Under the pieces are notes generated by a model. It saw nothing but the letters and a program-made list of their open reading frames with translations. It was not told the DNA's origin and made no database searches. From the NCBI GenBank assembly GCA_029863125.1, contig JAOTWB010000002.1:62001-126000 (forward strand): DNA of 64,000 bases, given 5' to 3'. Every line of letters begins with the position of its first letter. The stretch's first letter is position 1. The DNA is from Gammaproteobacteria bacterium. Lineage in GTDB: Bacteria > Pseudomonadota > Gammaproteobacteria > Steroidobacterales > Woeseiaceae. Below are positions 8,776 through 18,378 of this stretch, piece by piece. The translations under genes and the position numbers were made by a program.

Positions 8776-9471
8776 TCAGTATTCATCGTGTCGTCTGACC
8801 CAGTCCATTGGGTAGGGCAGGCCTTTTTCGTTCCGACCTTTGGGCACAAGGTCGAGGACCTGGTAAACCGGGTTCAGGTTGTCGAGGCCGCGCGCATACG
8901 TCGAATACGTGTGGAATATGTCTTCGTTCTCGTCTTTCGCGAAAACGCTGAGACCCGGCATCTCGGTGCCAACGGCGGCATCGTCGCGATAGTTATAGCA
9001 AGCACTGCCTGATTCGATTTGTTCGGGGCTGAATGACACCCAAAAATCGAAATTAAACGAATTCTCCGCCGACGACAGCCACGGAAAGGTCCAACCCATC
9101 CGTTTGCGATACGCCAGCAGCTTGTCCAGCGGACCGCGCGAGATTACCGCGAAGGCGACATCTCTCGCCTTGAGATGCGGAATCATTCCGTCATAACTGT
9201 CTGCCCAGAATGAGCAGGACTTGCAGCCTTCATCCCAATCCGGGTGATACATGAAATGGTAGATGACCAACTGCGATTGCTCGCCAAACAAGTCGTTCAG
9301 CGAGCGTCGGCCACTTTCGCCCTCGAAGACGTAGTCGATCCTGATCGTTCGCCAGGGCAATGCCCGACGTTTTGCGGCCAGTTCGTCACGAGCGGCCTGA
9401 AACGCCTTTTCCGCGTCCAGCAGCTCGCGGCGTGAATCGACCCAGTCCTTGTCTGTGGCTATCGTATGCAT
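8776..9471 (-). CDS. DUF899 thioredoxin-like protein
   Basis: A 231-residue protein with the DUF899 pattern: N-terminal helix (SRRELLDAEKAFQAARDELA), then RALPW, the thioredoxin-like strand LVIYHFMYHPDWDEGCKSCS with a C-x-x-C pair (CKSC, near residue 81), and the C-terminal IFHTYSTYARGLD block. The family resembles AhpC/thioredoxin folds; its enzymatic role is not established. No signal peptide is present, so it is probably cytoplasmic. It is convergent with the AgmX gene and divergent from the 2-hydroxyacid dehydrogenase gene, and it looks monocistronic. Confidence 0.88.
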   Translation of the reverse strand: MHTIATDKDWVDSRRELLDAEKAFQAARDELAAKRRALPWRTIRIDYVFEGESGRRSLNDLFGEQSQLVIYHFMYHPDWDEGCKSCSFWADSYDGMIPHLKARDVAFAVISRGPLDKLLAYRKRMGWTFPWLSSAENSFNFDFWVSFSPEQIESGSACYNYRDDAAVGTEMPGLSVFAKDENEDIFHTYSTYARGLDNLNPVYQVLDLVPKGRNEKGLPYPMDWVRRHDEY

Positions 9472-9560
9472 GCCCGTCCCCGTTTGTATTTCTCACCTCA
9501 GAAAAGTAAGTGGTAGCATATACAAGGGGTTGTGCAATGTTAATTGCCAAGAGGATACCG

Positions 9561-10664
9561 ATGAAAAAAGCTGGCCTGGCAATGGCAGCCGTGACGGCAT
9601 TTCTGCTGCTCGCCGTATCATCGCTGGCGGAGATCTCGATTGATGATCTCGTGCGCGATGCCAGGATCGTCGAAGGCCCGATAGCCGTGCGCGACCTGCC
9701 GCACTGGAACGGGGCCCGAAAACTGATGATCTCACGGCTGGGCGATGAGGTCGATGCACTCAGGCCGCTCCTGCCTGATGCCGAATTCGTGGTCGCCACC
9801 TCGGAGGCAGAAGCGATTGCGATGGCGGCCGATGCGGATGCCATCATCGGCTCGTGCAGCGAACGAGTGTTGGCGGCCGCGAAAAGCGTCGTCTGGGTTC
9901 AGATATTTTCGTCCGGAGCCGAACATTGCGTTGATGTTCCGGCTATAGCCAGCGGCCGGGTCGTGCTGACGAATATGCAAAAGATGTCGGCGCCGGTAAT
10001 CGGCGAGCATGCGGTTGCCATGGTGCTGGCCCTCGCGCGGCGGCTGCCCGAGTATGCGAAAGGCATGAAACACGGGATCTGGATGAGGAGTTCGGAGGCT
10101 TCGGGCGCGATGTTCCCGGTTTCAGGAAAAACAATGCTGGTCATCGGTTTGGGGGGGATCGGCACCGAGGCTGCGCAACGTGGCGCGGCCCTGGGCATGC
10201 GTGTGATCGGAACCCGAAACAGCAGCCGGGAGGGCCCGTCTTTCGTAGACTATGTTGGTTTATCCGACGAGCTCCTTGATCTCGTGGGACAGGCGGACGT
10301 CATTGTGAATGCGCTGCCGCTGACTGACGCTACCCGAAATCTGCTCGATTCCGGGTTTTTTGCGGCCACCAAGAAGGGCGCACTGTTCGTAAATGTAGGT
10401 CGTGGCGGGACGGTGGATACGGATGCGTTGACCGATGCGATTCAAAATGGACAGATCGGCGGAGCCGGCCTCGATGTGACCGATCCGGAACCTCTGCCGG
10501 CAGATCATGCGTTGTGGCAACTGGACAATGTCATCATAACTCCTCACGTTGCAGCCCGCGGCGGCGAGCGAGAGCGACATTTCGTCTTGCTCAAAGAAAA
10601 CCTGAGGCGATTTGCAGCGGGAGAGCGGCTGCTCAATGTTGTGGACCCCGAACGTGGCTATTAG
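9561..10664 (+). CDS. D-isomer-specific 2-hydroxyacid dehydrogenase with an N-terminal signal peptide
   Basis: A 367-residue protein. The ATG at 9561 has GAGG 6 nt upstream and is preferred over the in-frame GTG at 9510 and ATG at 9537. The N-terminus reads as a signal peptide (KKAGLAMAAVTAFLLLAVSS followed by LAE). The rest is a typical NAD-dependent 2-hydroxyacid dehydrogenase: Rossmann motif VIGLGGIGTEAA near residue 195, catalytic Arg in NVGRGG, Glu in DVTDPEPL and His in TPHVAARGGER. The family reduces 2-oxoacids using NAD(P)H in the cytoplasm, so an export signal is odd: either the N-terminus is a membrane anchor or the enzyme is periplasmic. The substrate is unknown. The next gene starts 10 bp after its stop. 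Confidence 0.88.
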   Translation: MKKAGLAMAAVTAFLLLAVSSLAEISIDDLVRDARIVEGPIAVRDLPHWNGARKLMISRLGDEVDALRPLLPDAEFVVATSEAEAIAMAADADAIIGSCSERVLAAAKSVVWVQIFSSGAEHCVDVPAIASGRVVLTNMQKMSAPVIGEHAVAMVLALARRLPEYAKGMKHGIWMRSSEASGAMFPVSGKTMLVIGLGGIGTEAAQRGAALGMRVIGTRNSSREGPSFVDYVGLSDELLDLVGQADVIVNALPLTDATRNLLDSGFFAATKKGALFVNVGRGGTVDTDALTDAIQNGQIGGAGLDVTDPEPLPADHALWQLDNVIITPHVAARGGERERHFVLLKENLRRFAAGERLLNVVDPERGY

Positions 10665-10674
10665 CGGGGCGGCC

Positions 10675-11418
10675 GTGTCGGATATCGATCGTGACAAGAA
10701 TCGCCGGGTCGCAATCGACGGCGCTCGCCGCCGCCGCTTGTACCTGTTTCGGCACGGCGCCGTAGACTATATCGATGATAACGGAGACTGGGTGGCCGAC
10801 CCGGATTCGGTGGATCTCAATGCGCGAGGTAGAGCGCAGGCAGCAGGCATGGCCGAACTGTTTGCCGGCATCCATATTGACAAAGCGCTGTGCACCGGGC
10901 TCCCGCGAACGCAGCAGACCGGCCAGCTGATCCTTGGCGATCGTGACGTCGAGCTTGGGGTATTCGCGGAACTCGAGGAAATCCGGCCGTTGAAGGGAGA
11001 AACGGCGGGCGGAAACGACATTTATGCCGACATCGCGTTTTCTCACTGGCGGGCAACGCAAGAGGATGCGAGGTTTCTGCGGGGAGAGCGCTATCACGAT
11101 TTTTATATGCGCATCAGCACGGCGATGGAGTCTCTGCTGGCCGATCAATCGTGGCACAACCTGGCTGTCTTCGCTCACGGCGGAACCAATGCTGCGGTGC
11201 TCGGCTGGGCCACCGGCGTTGGCCTGGAGGCGTTCGGCCTGCTCGATCAGTCGATGTGTTGCCTGAATATTATTGATTTCGATTTTGACGAAAAAAGCCA
11301 GCTGGTTCGCAAGACCGTACGCGCGATGAATATTACCGCCGACGACCCGGTGATGCGTAACCGCCATGCGGGGGACATGGAGATGCTCGCGCGGCGCATT
11401 CTCAAATGGCAGCGATAG
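10675..11418 (+). CDS. Histidine phosphatase family (phosphoglycerate-mutase-like) protein
   Basis: About 247 residues from a GTG at 10675. In-frame ATGs at 10612 and 10636 would overlap the previous gene and cannot be excluded. The catalytic LFRHG motif is near residue 26 and the second His is in FAHGGTNA, both hallmarks of the branch-1 histidine phosphatases. R-T-Q-Q-T near residue 80 completes the phosphate pocket. Possible activities include phosphoglycerate mutase, alpha-ribazole phosphatase or a general phosphatase; sequence alone does not decide. It overlaps the following DNA glycosylase gene by 13 bp. Confidence 0.85.
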   Translation: MSDIDRDKNRRVAIDGARRRRLYLFRHGAVDYIDDNGDWVADPDSVDLNARGRAQAAGMAELFAGIHIDKALCTGLPRTQQTGQLILGDRDVELGVFAELEEIRPLKGETAGGNDIYADIAFSHWRATQEDARFLRGERYHDFYMRISTAMESLLADQSWHNLAVFAHGGTNAAVLGWATGVGLEAFGLLDQSMCCLNIIDFDFDEKSQLVRKTVRAMNITADDPVMRNRHAGDMEMLARRILKWQR

Positions 11419-11930
11419 CGGCCGCATCGAAACCAAGCGAAGGTTTCCCGCCTATTGCGGGTCCTGATGCCCGCATTCTTATACTGGGGAGCTTGCCGGG
11501 CCAGCGCTCGATTGCCGAGCAGCAATATTATGCGCATCCGCGAAATGCGTTTTGGCCCATTATGCAAGAGTTGTTTGGAATCAAGGGTGACTTTGCTATT
11601 CGCTGCCAGCAGCTCGTTGAAAACCGGATTGCCCTGTGGGATGTGCTGCAAAGTTCGCTGCGACGAGGCAGTATGGATGCGAACATCCGGATGGACAGCG
11701 CGCGCGCCAACGATTTCGGAACATTCCTGCGGACGCATTCTGAAATCGGGCTGATTGCGTTCAATGGCAGTAAAGCCAAGGGGCTTTTTAAAAAATATGT
11801 GAACACGAGCGTGGTAGGACAATCGATTTGCCAATGCAGTTTACCGTCCACGAGTCCGGCCTACGCGGCAATGCCGTTCTCAGCTAAGCTCGCGCGGTGG
11901 AGGCAGGTTATATTGCCCGAAGCAAGTTAA
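11406..11930 (+). CDS. DNA-deoxyinosine (hypoxanthine) glycosylase, uracil-DNA-glycosylase fold
   Basis: A 174-residue protein with the family signature GSLPGQRSIAEQQYYAHPRN followed by FW, near residues 29-50. This matches the hypoxanthine-DNA glycosylase branch of the UDG superfamily. The C-terminal block LPSTSPAYAAMPFSAKLARW is also typical. These enzymes excise deaminated adenine (deoxyinosine) and related bases for base-excision repair. The start overlaps the end of the phosphatase gene. Length is normal for the family. Confidence 0.88.
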   Translation: MAAIAAASKPSEGFPPIAGPDARILILGSLPGQRSIAEQQYYAHPRNAFWPIMQELFGIKGDFAIRCQQLVENRIALWDVLQSSLRRGSMDANIRMDSARANDFGTFLRTHSEIGLIAFNGSKAKGLFKKYVNTSVVGQSICQCSLPSTSPAYAAMPFSAKLARWRQVILPEAS

Positions 11931-11950
11931 TTGATGATAAGGAACGGACA

Positions 11951-12325
11951 GTGATTGGATACGTGACTCTCGGCACCAACATGTTTGAAAAAGCGGCAGA
12001 ATTTTATGATGAGTTATTTGCGACCATCGGAGCCGGTCGCCTGATGGCAGGCGATACATTCATAGCCTGGTCGACGAGCCCGAGCACACCTGCCGTGTCA
12101 ATCATTCGTCCGTACGATGGCAAACCCGCGACAGTGGGTAACGGAGTTATGGTGGCTATCGGCATGAACTCAACCGCAAAGGTCGATGCCTTTCATGCCA
12201 AGGCTCTGCAATTGGGCGGCACCGATGAGGGGGCGCCGGGGCCCCGCGGCAACAATTTCTACGCCGGCTATTTCCGCGACCTGGACGGCAACAAGCTGAA
12301 CGCGTTTTGTATGACGGGGGAGTGA
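11951..12325 (+). CDS. VOC (glyoxalase/bleomycin-resistance fold) protein
   Basis: A GTG start at 11951 gives 124 residues, the usual single-domain VOC length. An ATG at 11897 would add 18 residues and overlap the glycosylase gene. Motifs are the N-terminal IGYVTLGTNMFEKAAEFYDE and the C-terminal NNFYAGYFRDLDGNKLNAFC, typical of the VOC beta-alpha-beta-beta-beta repeat. Substrate and metal dependence are not evident. It is followed 6 bp later by the MAPEG gene. Confidence 0.82.
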   Translation: MIGYVTLGTNMFEKAAEFYDELFATIGAGRLMAGDTFIAWSTSPSTPAVSIIRPYDGKPATVGNGVMVAIGMNSTAKVDAFHAKALQLGGTDEGAPGPRGNNFYAGYFRDLDGNKLNAFCMTGE

Positions 12326-12331
12326 TCAATA

Positions 12332-12760
12332 GTGAATGACGAACTGATTCTGCAGCCGATGCTCGGCATGATGGCCCTTACCGCGATTGTCTGGTTGGTA
12401 ATGTACGCAAAGCGCATTCCGGCGATGAAGAAGGCCGGGGTGCCCGTGCAGGCTTACACGACGCCCGATAAGGCCGTGGAGCTGCTGCCTGAAGCCGTCA
12501 ACAATTCGGCGAATAATTTCAAGAACCTGTTTGAGCTGCCGGTATTGTTTTATGGACTTTGCCTTTTTCTGTATGTTACTGACGGCGTCGACACAGGCTA
12601 TGTGATCGCGGCATGGCTGTTTCTCGCATTTCGAATTGCGCACAGCTTTATCCACTGCACATCGAACATCGTGATGCTCCGGTTTTACCTGTATTTGGCA
12701 GCGGCGCTGGCACTTTGGTTCATGCTGGGTCGAGCCCTCGCAGGCAGTATGCTTGCCTGA
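12332..12760 (+). CDS. MAPEG-domain membrane protein
   Basis: A 142-residue protein with a GTG start. There are four hydrophobic segments (near residues 8-26, 66-84, 86-102 and 118-138) and the MAPEG-like block NFKNLFELPVLFYGLCLFLY followed by a conserved-type R-x-x-H-S (FRIAHSFIHC). Bacterial MAPEG proteins are related to eicosanoid and glutathione-metabolising membrane enzymes; most are uncharacterised. It is probably cotranscribed with the VOC gene upstream and is convergent with the P-II gene. Confidence 0.85.
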   Translation: MNDELILQPMLGMMALTAIVWLVMYAKRIPAMKKAGVPVQAYTTPDKAVELLPEAVNNSANNFKNLFELPVLFYGLCLFLYVTDGVDTGYVIAAWLFLAFRIAHSFIHCTSNIVMLRFYLYLAAALALWFMLGRALAGSMLA

Positions 12761-12773
12761 CGCGGTGGGTCTG

Positions 12774-13151
<378 letters not shown>

Positions 13152-13206
13152 CTAGCAACAGGCGTTCTCGATGTGTACAAAAAGCAGGATGAACAGGCGA
13201 GGCATT

Positions 13207-14235
13207 ATGAGCGGGACGACAGTGCTTTTTAAAGATCAGGAGGGGCTGCTGTACTACGGGGCTGCCACGAGCTATGCCGTCGTTGCTTATGTTTTGGGGT
13301 TCGTGGGTCTATTTGACGGCCACTGGCTGATCAACGTGCTGGCAACGCTGTTGCTTGCACACGCGATGACCATCGCCGCCTACCTCATACATGAGTGCGG
13401 TCACAACCTGGTGTTCACGAATAGCCGCCATAACGCCTTGCTCGGGCGATTCATGAGTTGGTTGTGCGGTTCCGCTTATGGCACTTACGAAGACATGCGT
13501 TACAAGCATTTTCGCCATCATGTCGATAACGACGATGTGGTCTGGTTTGACTACGACCGCTATTTCGAAGAACACCCTGTTGTCACCAGGATTATCCGCT
13601 TCATGGAGTGGTTCTATATCCCGGCGCACGACCTGCTTATGCATGCAGTCATGGCCTTGACCTCGTTCGTCATTCCACAGCGTCGCGAGCAGCGCGTCCG
13701 AAATGTGACGGTCATTCTTGTTCGCGGCGGGGCGTTTGCCGCGTTAATAGTGTTTGTGCCAAAAGTCGCGTTTCTCTATGTCATTGCCTATCTGATCATG
13801 ATGCATATCCTGCGATTCATGGACAGCGTGCAGCATGACTATCCCCACAACACGACGTTGTTCAGCTATGAGAAGCCACCGCATAAAGGTGACTCGGCGT
13901 GGGAGCAGCGACACACCTTCAGCAACCCGCTGAGTCTGCGAATTCCGAAACTAAATTGGCTTACACTGAATTTCGGCTATCACAACGCACATCACGCCAA
14001 CATGAATTTGCCGTGGTACCGGCTTCCCGATCTGCACTATGAGATGACGGGCAACGACCCGGACAGCGTCATTCCGTTCACGTCGCAGCTCAGGCTGTAT
14101 CACAGGAATCGCGTGCGTCGCGTCCACAATCCACAGGCCGAAGATTATCCGACCGGAATGGAATACCTGAGGGTTGCTCAGTCGGGATGTGGCCCCATTG
14201 GTGGCAATGCGGCGTCCTTTCTCACGTCATTTTGA
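13207..14235 (+). CDS. Membrane fatty-acid desaturase family protein
   Basis: About 342 residues from the ATG at 13207, which has GCGAGG just upstream. In-frame ATGs at 13171 and 13189 are alternatives. The three di-iron histidine boxes are clear: HECGHN near residue 62, HFRHH near residue 97 and HNAHH near residue 259. Hydrophobic segments flank the first box, and two more occur near residues 147-165 and 178-200. The family introduces double bonds or hydroxyl groups into acyl chains, or acts on other lipids, at the inner membrane. No neighbouring gene narrows the substrate. Confidence 0.88.
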   Translation: MSGTTVLFKDQEGLLYYGAATSYAVVAYVLGFVGLFDGHWLINVLATLLLAHAMTIAAYLIHECGHNLVFTNSRHNALLGRFMSWLCGSAYGTYEDMRYKHFRHHVDNDDVVWFDYDRYFEEHPVVTRIIRFMEWFYIPAHDLLMHAVMALTSFVIPQRREQRVRNVTVILVRGGAFAALIVFVPKVAFLYVIAYLIMMHILRFMDSVQHDYPHNTTLFSYEKPPHKGDSAWEQRHTFSNPLSLRIPKLNWLTLNFGYHNAHHANMNLPWYRLPDLHYEMTGNDPDSVIPFTSQLRLYHRNRVRRVHNPQAEDYPTGMEYLRVAQSGCGPIGGNAASFLTSF

Positions 14236-14276
14236 CACGGTCCCGCGGTTCAAGTCAGCAGCAGAGGAGAAGCAGC

Positions 14277-14654
14277 ATGTCCGATGAAAACCAGGTTGGA
14301 AAAATCGGCTGGATCGATATTTCTGTCGACGACGCCGGCGGACTGCGCGATTTCTACAAGGAAGTGGTCGGATGGAATTCCGAAGACGTCAGCATGGGGG
14401 AATACTCCGATTATTCGATGGCGATGCCGGGGACAGGCGAGGCTGTGACTGGCATTTGCCATGCGCGCGGCAGTAATGCCGAGCTTAAAGGCGGCTGGCT
14501 GATTTACATCATCGTTGACGACGTCCATGCGAGCGTGACGGCGTGCAAAGCGCACGGTGGCAAGGTCATCGTTGAGCCGCGCGGATTGTCCGGCGGACAA
14601 TTTTGCGTCATCCAGGATCCTAGCGGCGCGGCGGCCGCGTTGTATCAGCCTTGA
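14277..14654 (+). CDS. VOC (glyoxalase-like) protein
   Basis: A 125-residue single VOC domain. The ATG at 14277 has AGGAG about 9 nt upstream and is preferred over an upstream ATG at 14187 inside the desaturase gene. Characteristic stretches are KIGWIDISVDDAGGLRDFYK at the N-terminus and QFCVIQDPSGAAAALYQP at the C-terminus. Proteins of this type (related to YdfA/CFP32-like glyoxalases) are common and mostly of unknown substrate. The TTG of the LuxR-type gene follows after 10 bp. Confidence 0.83.
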   Translation: MSDENQVGKIGWIDISVDDAGGLRDFYKEVVGWNSEDVSMGEYSDYSMAMPGTGEAVTGICHARGSNAELKGGWLIYIIVDDVHASVTACKAHGGKVIVEPRGLSGGQFCVIQDPSGAAAALYQP

Positions 14655-14664
14655 GCGAGCTGAT

Positions 14665-15459
14665 TTGACGCGAGCTTTCAATAATCCGGAGTGGCACGAT
14701 GCGATAGCGGGCCTAATAAGAGCCCGTGACGATCAGGCGACCGCAGTTGCGCTGGCAAAAGTAGTCGACGTGGCCGTCGACAACGATGCAACGTGTTTGC
14801 TGGCATTTTACCGGGATGCTCCGCCGAGCGTTTTGCACCACACGATGACGCCACGCCGCGCCCGGCACTATCTTGATCGCTACCTGGCCGGACCCTACCT
14901 GCTCGATCCTCTGTACCAGCTTGCGGTGCGCAAGAACAAACCGGCAATGTGCCGCTGTCGCGACGAAACGCCCGACCGATTTCGTTCCAGTGAATATTTT
15001 CGTCAGTACTACGAACGGACGCATCTCGCGGACGAAATGGATTTTCTTCTCGACACCGATACCAAGAGCACGCTCGTGCTGATTGTCGGGCGCTGGGAAA
15101 CCCGGTTCTCGCGGTCGGACGTGGCGCGCCTGCGTCTGATGGAACCCATTGTCCGGGCGGCGATGCAACGAATATGGGACGCGTGGGCTGCACGCCATTC
15201 GGCGGATGAGCGTGACCTCAGCATGCACCAACGTCTGACGCATTGCTTTCGGCATTTTGGCGAGAAAGCGCTTACGCAACGGGAACGACAGATAACGCAG
15301 CTCCTGTTACGAGGTCATTCTTCGAAGTCGATTGCGCGGGAGTTGGGAATCGCGCCGGGGACCGTAATGGTGCATAAACGAAACCTCTTTTCGAAACTCG
15401 GTATCTCGTCGCAATATGAACTTTTCTCGCTGTTTATCGACAGGCTTTCAGCTCTTTGA
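14665..15459 (+). CDS. LuxR-type HTH transcriptional regulator
   Basis: About 264 residues from a TTG at 14665. The start is uncertain, as the frame is open further upstream within the VOC gene. The C-terminal 60 residues are a LuxR/GerE helix-turn-helix: LTQRERQITQLLLRGHSSKS, then IARELGIAPGTVMVHKRNLF. The N-terminal 190 residues form an unrecognised sensory domain with no REC phospho-acceptor motif and no clear acyl-homoserine-lactone signature. It lies 100 bp upstream of ivd on the same strand and could regulate it (inference). Confidence 0.82.
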   Translation: MTRAFNNPEWHDAIAGLIRARDDQATAVALAKVVDVAVDNDATCLLAFYRDAPPSVLHHTMTPRRARHYLDRYLAGPYLLDPLYQLAVRKNKPAMCRCRDETPDRFRSSEYFRQYYERTHLADEMDFLLDTDTKSTLVLIVGRWETRFSRSDVARLRLMEPIVRAAMQRIWDAWAARHSADERDLSMHQRLTHCFRHFGEKALTQRERQITQLLLRGHSSKSIARELGIAPGTVMVHKRNLFSKLGISSQYELFSLFIDRLSAL

Positions 15460-15559
15460 GACAGCGCTTCGGGTACCGTGCGATTGGTATTCAGTTTCGC
15501 GCGCATTGAGCCGAAAATAGAGCGGGCATTCGGTTAAGGGTCAACAAGGTGTTTGGCTG

Positions 15560-16717
15560 ATGTTTGAATTCGACTTTGGTCTCGGTGAAGAGCTGGATTT
15601 GCTGCGCGCGACGGTACGAAGTTTCGCGAACGATCACATCGCGCCCCGTGCGGCAGAGATTGACGAGAAGAACACCTTTCCGCGAGACCTTTGGCCTGAG
15701 CTTGGCGCGTTAGGGCTACTCGGAATTACCGTCGAGGAAAATTACGGCGGCTCGGGGCTCGGCTACCTTGCCCACGTCGTCGCGATGGAAGAAATCAGCC
15801 GCGCTTCAGCGTCGGTCGGTCTGTCGTATGGCGCACATTCCAACTTGTGCGTAAACCAGTTGCGACGTTGGGGGAGCGAGGAGCAGAAGGCGATATTTCT
15901 ACCCAAGCTGGTGTCCGGCGAGCACCTTGGGGCCCTGGCCATGAGCGAGTCGGGCGCCGGATCCGACGTCATGAGTATGCGCACGACGGCAATACGTGAT
16001 GGCGACGATTATGTCCTCAACGGCTCCAAGATGTGGATCACCAACGCGCCTGGCGCTGATTTACTGATCGTGTACGCAAAAACGGACGCGGATGCGGGTA
16101 CGCATGGCCTGAGTGCGTTCCTCGTTGAACGGGGAACGGCGGGTTTTTCGACACCACAGAAACTGGACAAACTCGGCATGCGCGGGTCCGATACGAGCGA
16201 AGTCTTGTTTGAGAATTGTCGTATCCCCCATACCAATCGGCTCGCCGAAGAAGGCAAGGGGGCCGCAATATTGATGAGCGGACTTGATTATGAGCGCGTT
16301 GTCCTCGCCGGCGGATCGCTCGGTATCATGGCGGCGTGCATGGACCTTGTAATGCCATACGTACACGATCGCAAGCAGTTCGGCCAGCCGATCGGTGAGT
16401 TTCAGCTCATGCAGGGCAAGGTTGCTGACATGTACACGTCGATGAATGCCTGCCGCGCCTATGTCTATGCCGTGGCTAAGGCTTGTGATCGCGGCAGGAC
16501 TAGCCGCTTCGATGCCGCAGGATGTATTCTCGTGGCTGCCGAGCGGGCGACGTGGATGGCCGGCGAGGCGATTCAGGCGTTGGGCGGCAACGGTTATATC
16601 AATGAGTACCCGGCGGGCCGATTGTGGCGCGACGCCAAACTGTATGAAATAGGCGCGGGCACCAGCGAGATTCGTCGCATGCTGATTGGTCGCGAGTTGT
16701 TTAACGCCACGAAGTAG
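15560..16717 (+). CDS. ivd: Isovaleryl-CoA dehydrogenase
   Basis: A 385-residue acyl-CoA dehydrogenase of typical length. Motifs include the flavin-proximal [17 protein letters not shown] and the C-terminal [20 protein letters not shown] and [18 protein letters not shown]. The Glu in the [12 protein letters not shown] loop is at the catalytic position used by isovaleryl-CoA dehydrogenases, rather than the late Glu of short-chain enzymes. The enzyme oxidises isovaleryl-CoA to 3-methylcrotonyl-CoA in leucine catabolism and passes electrons to ETF. The methylcrotonyl-CoA carboxylase beta gene follows 19 bp downstream, supporting the assignment. Confidence 0.92.
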   Translation: MFEFDFGLGEELDLLRATVRSFANDHIAPRAAEIDEKNTFPRDLWPELGALGLLGITVEENYGGSGLGYLAHVVAMEEISRASASVGLSYGAHSNLCVNQLRRWGSEEQKAIFLPKLVSGEHLGALAMSESGAGSDVMSMRTTAIRDGDDYVLNGSKMWITNAPGADLLIVYAKTDADAGTHGLSAFLVERGTAGFSTPQKLDKLGMRGSDTSEVLFENCRIPHTNRLAEEGKGAAILMSGLDYERVVLAGGSLGIMAACMDLVMPYVHDRKQFGQPIGEFQLMQGKVADMYTSMNACRAYVYAVAKACDRGRTSRFDAAGCILVAAERATWMAGEAIQALGGNGYINEYPAGRLWRDAKLYEIGAGTSEIRRMLIGRELFNATK

Positions 16718-16736
16718 TCACTACGGACTCACTCGC

Positions 16737-18347
16737 ATGCCAGTCATCAAAACCAAAGTTGATCGCTCCTCGGACGATTTCAAGAAGAATGCCGAGGCGG
16801 CGATCGCGTTGGTCGAAAACTTGCGCGAGGTCGATGAGTATGTGATGCAGGGTGGAACCGAGCCTTCGCGTGAACGGCACCTGGCGCGAGGCAAGCTACT
16901 GCCGCGCGATCGTATTCGCACGCTGCTGGACGAAGATTCGAAGTTCCTGGAAATCGGTCGGCAGGCGGCCTGGCAGGTATACAGCGATGACGTTCCGGCA
17001 GCCGGCATCATTGCCGGTATCGGCCGCATACACGGAATCGCCTGCATGGTCGTTGCGAACGATGCGACGGTCAAAGGCGGCACCTACTATCCGCTGACCG
17101 TCAAGAAGCACCTGCGCGCACAGGAAATCGCGGAGCAAAACCACCTGCCCTGTATTTACCTGGTTGATTCCGGCGGTGCCTTCCTGCCGCGCCAGGACGA
17201 GGTTTTTCCCGATCGCGATCATTTCGGTCGCATTTTCTTCAACCAGGCGCGGCTGTCGGCAAAAGGTATTCCGCAGATTGCTGCAGTGATGGGGTCGTGC
17301 ACGGCGGGCGGTGCCTACGTACCAGCCATGTGTGACGAATCGATTATCGTGCGCAACCAGGGCACGATCTTCCTCGGCGGCCCGCCGCTGGTCAAAGCTG
17401 CGACAGGGGAAGTCGTGGACGCCGAAACGCTCGGTGGCGGAAGCGTGCACTCTCGCATATCGGGGGTGACTGACCACCTGGCCGACGATGATGCCCATGC
17501 GCTGAAAATCGCGCGAAATATAGTTGCGAACCTGAACTGGAAGCGCGAGATCAGCGTTGCGAGACGCAAGCCCGAAGAACCCCTGTACCCGGCTGATGAC
17601 GTGTATGGCATCGTTTCGCGCGAGTATCGATTTCCTTACGATATCCGGGAGGTCATCGCACGAATTGTCGATGGATCGGAATTCCAGGAATTCAAGAAGC
17701 TCTATGGCGCTACCCTGGTCTGCGGCTTTTCACATATCGACGGCTATCCGGTCGGTATAGTTGCGAACAATGGAATCCTCTTCCCGGAGTCTGCGCAAAA
17801 AGGCGCACATTTCATCCAGCTTTGTAATCGCCGCGGCATTCCGCTCGTTTTCCTTCAGAACATTACCGGATTCATGGTTGGCAAGCGGGTCGAGCATGCC
17901 GGTATCGCCAAAGATGGCGCCAAGATGGTAAATGCCGTCGCCACGGCAACGGTGCCGAAGTTCACGGTAGTGATTGGCGGTTCGTTCGGCGCCGGTAACT
18001 ACGCCATGTGCGGTCGTGCGTACGGTCCTCGCCTTATGTGGATGTGGCCGAATGCGCGCATCTCGGTCATGGGCGGAGAACAGGCTTCATTGGTACTTTC
18101 GACCGTTAAGAACGACGGGATGGAGGCACGCGGCGAAGATTGGCCGGAGAAGGAAAAAGCCGAGTATGAGGAGATGATTCGCCAGCAGTACGAGACTCAG
18201 GGGCATCCCTACTACGCAAGTGCCCGCCTGTGGGATGACGGCGTTATTGATCCGGCGGATACGCGTTCGGTGCTTGCACACGGACTGTCGGCCGCCATGA
18301 ATCGTCCGCGCGACGACGAGAAGCCGTTCGGTATTTTCCGCATGTAG
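16737..18347 (+). CDS. Methylcrotonoyl-CoA carboxylase, carboxyltransferase (beta) subunit
   Basis: A 536-residue carboxyltransferase of the MCC-beta type; the ATG at 16737 is chosen ([12 protein letters not shown]). It shows [20 protein letters not shown], the acyl-CoA-binding region [37 protein letters not shown] and the C-terminal half motif [23 protein letters not shown] carboxylates 3-methylcrotonyl-CoA with carboxybiotin carried by the alpha subunit. No biotin-carboxylase/BCCP alpha gene, methylglutaconyl-CoA hydratase gene in canonical order or HMG-CoA lyase gene follows, unlike the usual liu operon. The alpha subunit must be encoded elsewhere. Confidence 0.92.
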   Translation: MPVIKTKVDRSSDDFKKNAEAAIALVENLREVDEYVMQGGTEPSRERHLARGKLLPRDRIRTLLDEDSKFLEIGRQAAWQVYSDDVPAAGIIAGIGRIHGIACMVVANDATVKGGTYYPLTVKKHLRAQEIAEQNHLPCIYLVDSGGAFLPRQDEVFPDRDHFGRIFFNQARLSAKGIPQIAAVMGSCTAGGAYVPAMCDESIIVRNQGTIFLGGPPLVKAATGEVVDAETLGGGSVHSRISGVTDHLADDDAHALKIARNIVANLNWKREISVARRKPEEPLYPADDVYGIVSREYRFPYDIREVIARIVDGSEFQEFKKLYGATLVCGFSHIDGYPVGIVANNGILFPESAQKGAHFIQLCNRRGIPLVFLQNITGFMVGKRVEHAGIAKDGAKMVNAVATATVPKFTVVIGGSFGAGNYAMCGRAYGPRLMWMWPNARISVMGGEQASLVLSTVKNDGMEARGEDWPEKEKAEYEEMIRQQYETQGHPYYASARLWDDGVIDPADTRSVLAHGLSAAMNRPRDDEKPFGIFRM

Positions 18348-18378
18348 CTGTACACTGCGATCGGATGAGTGTACGCAA

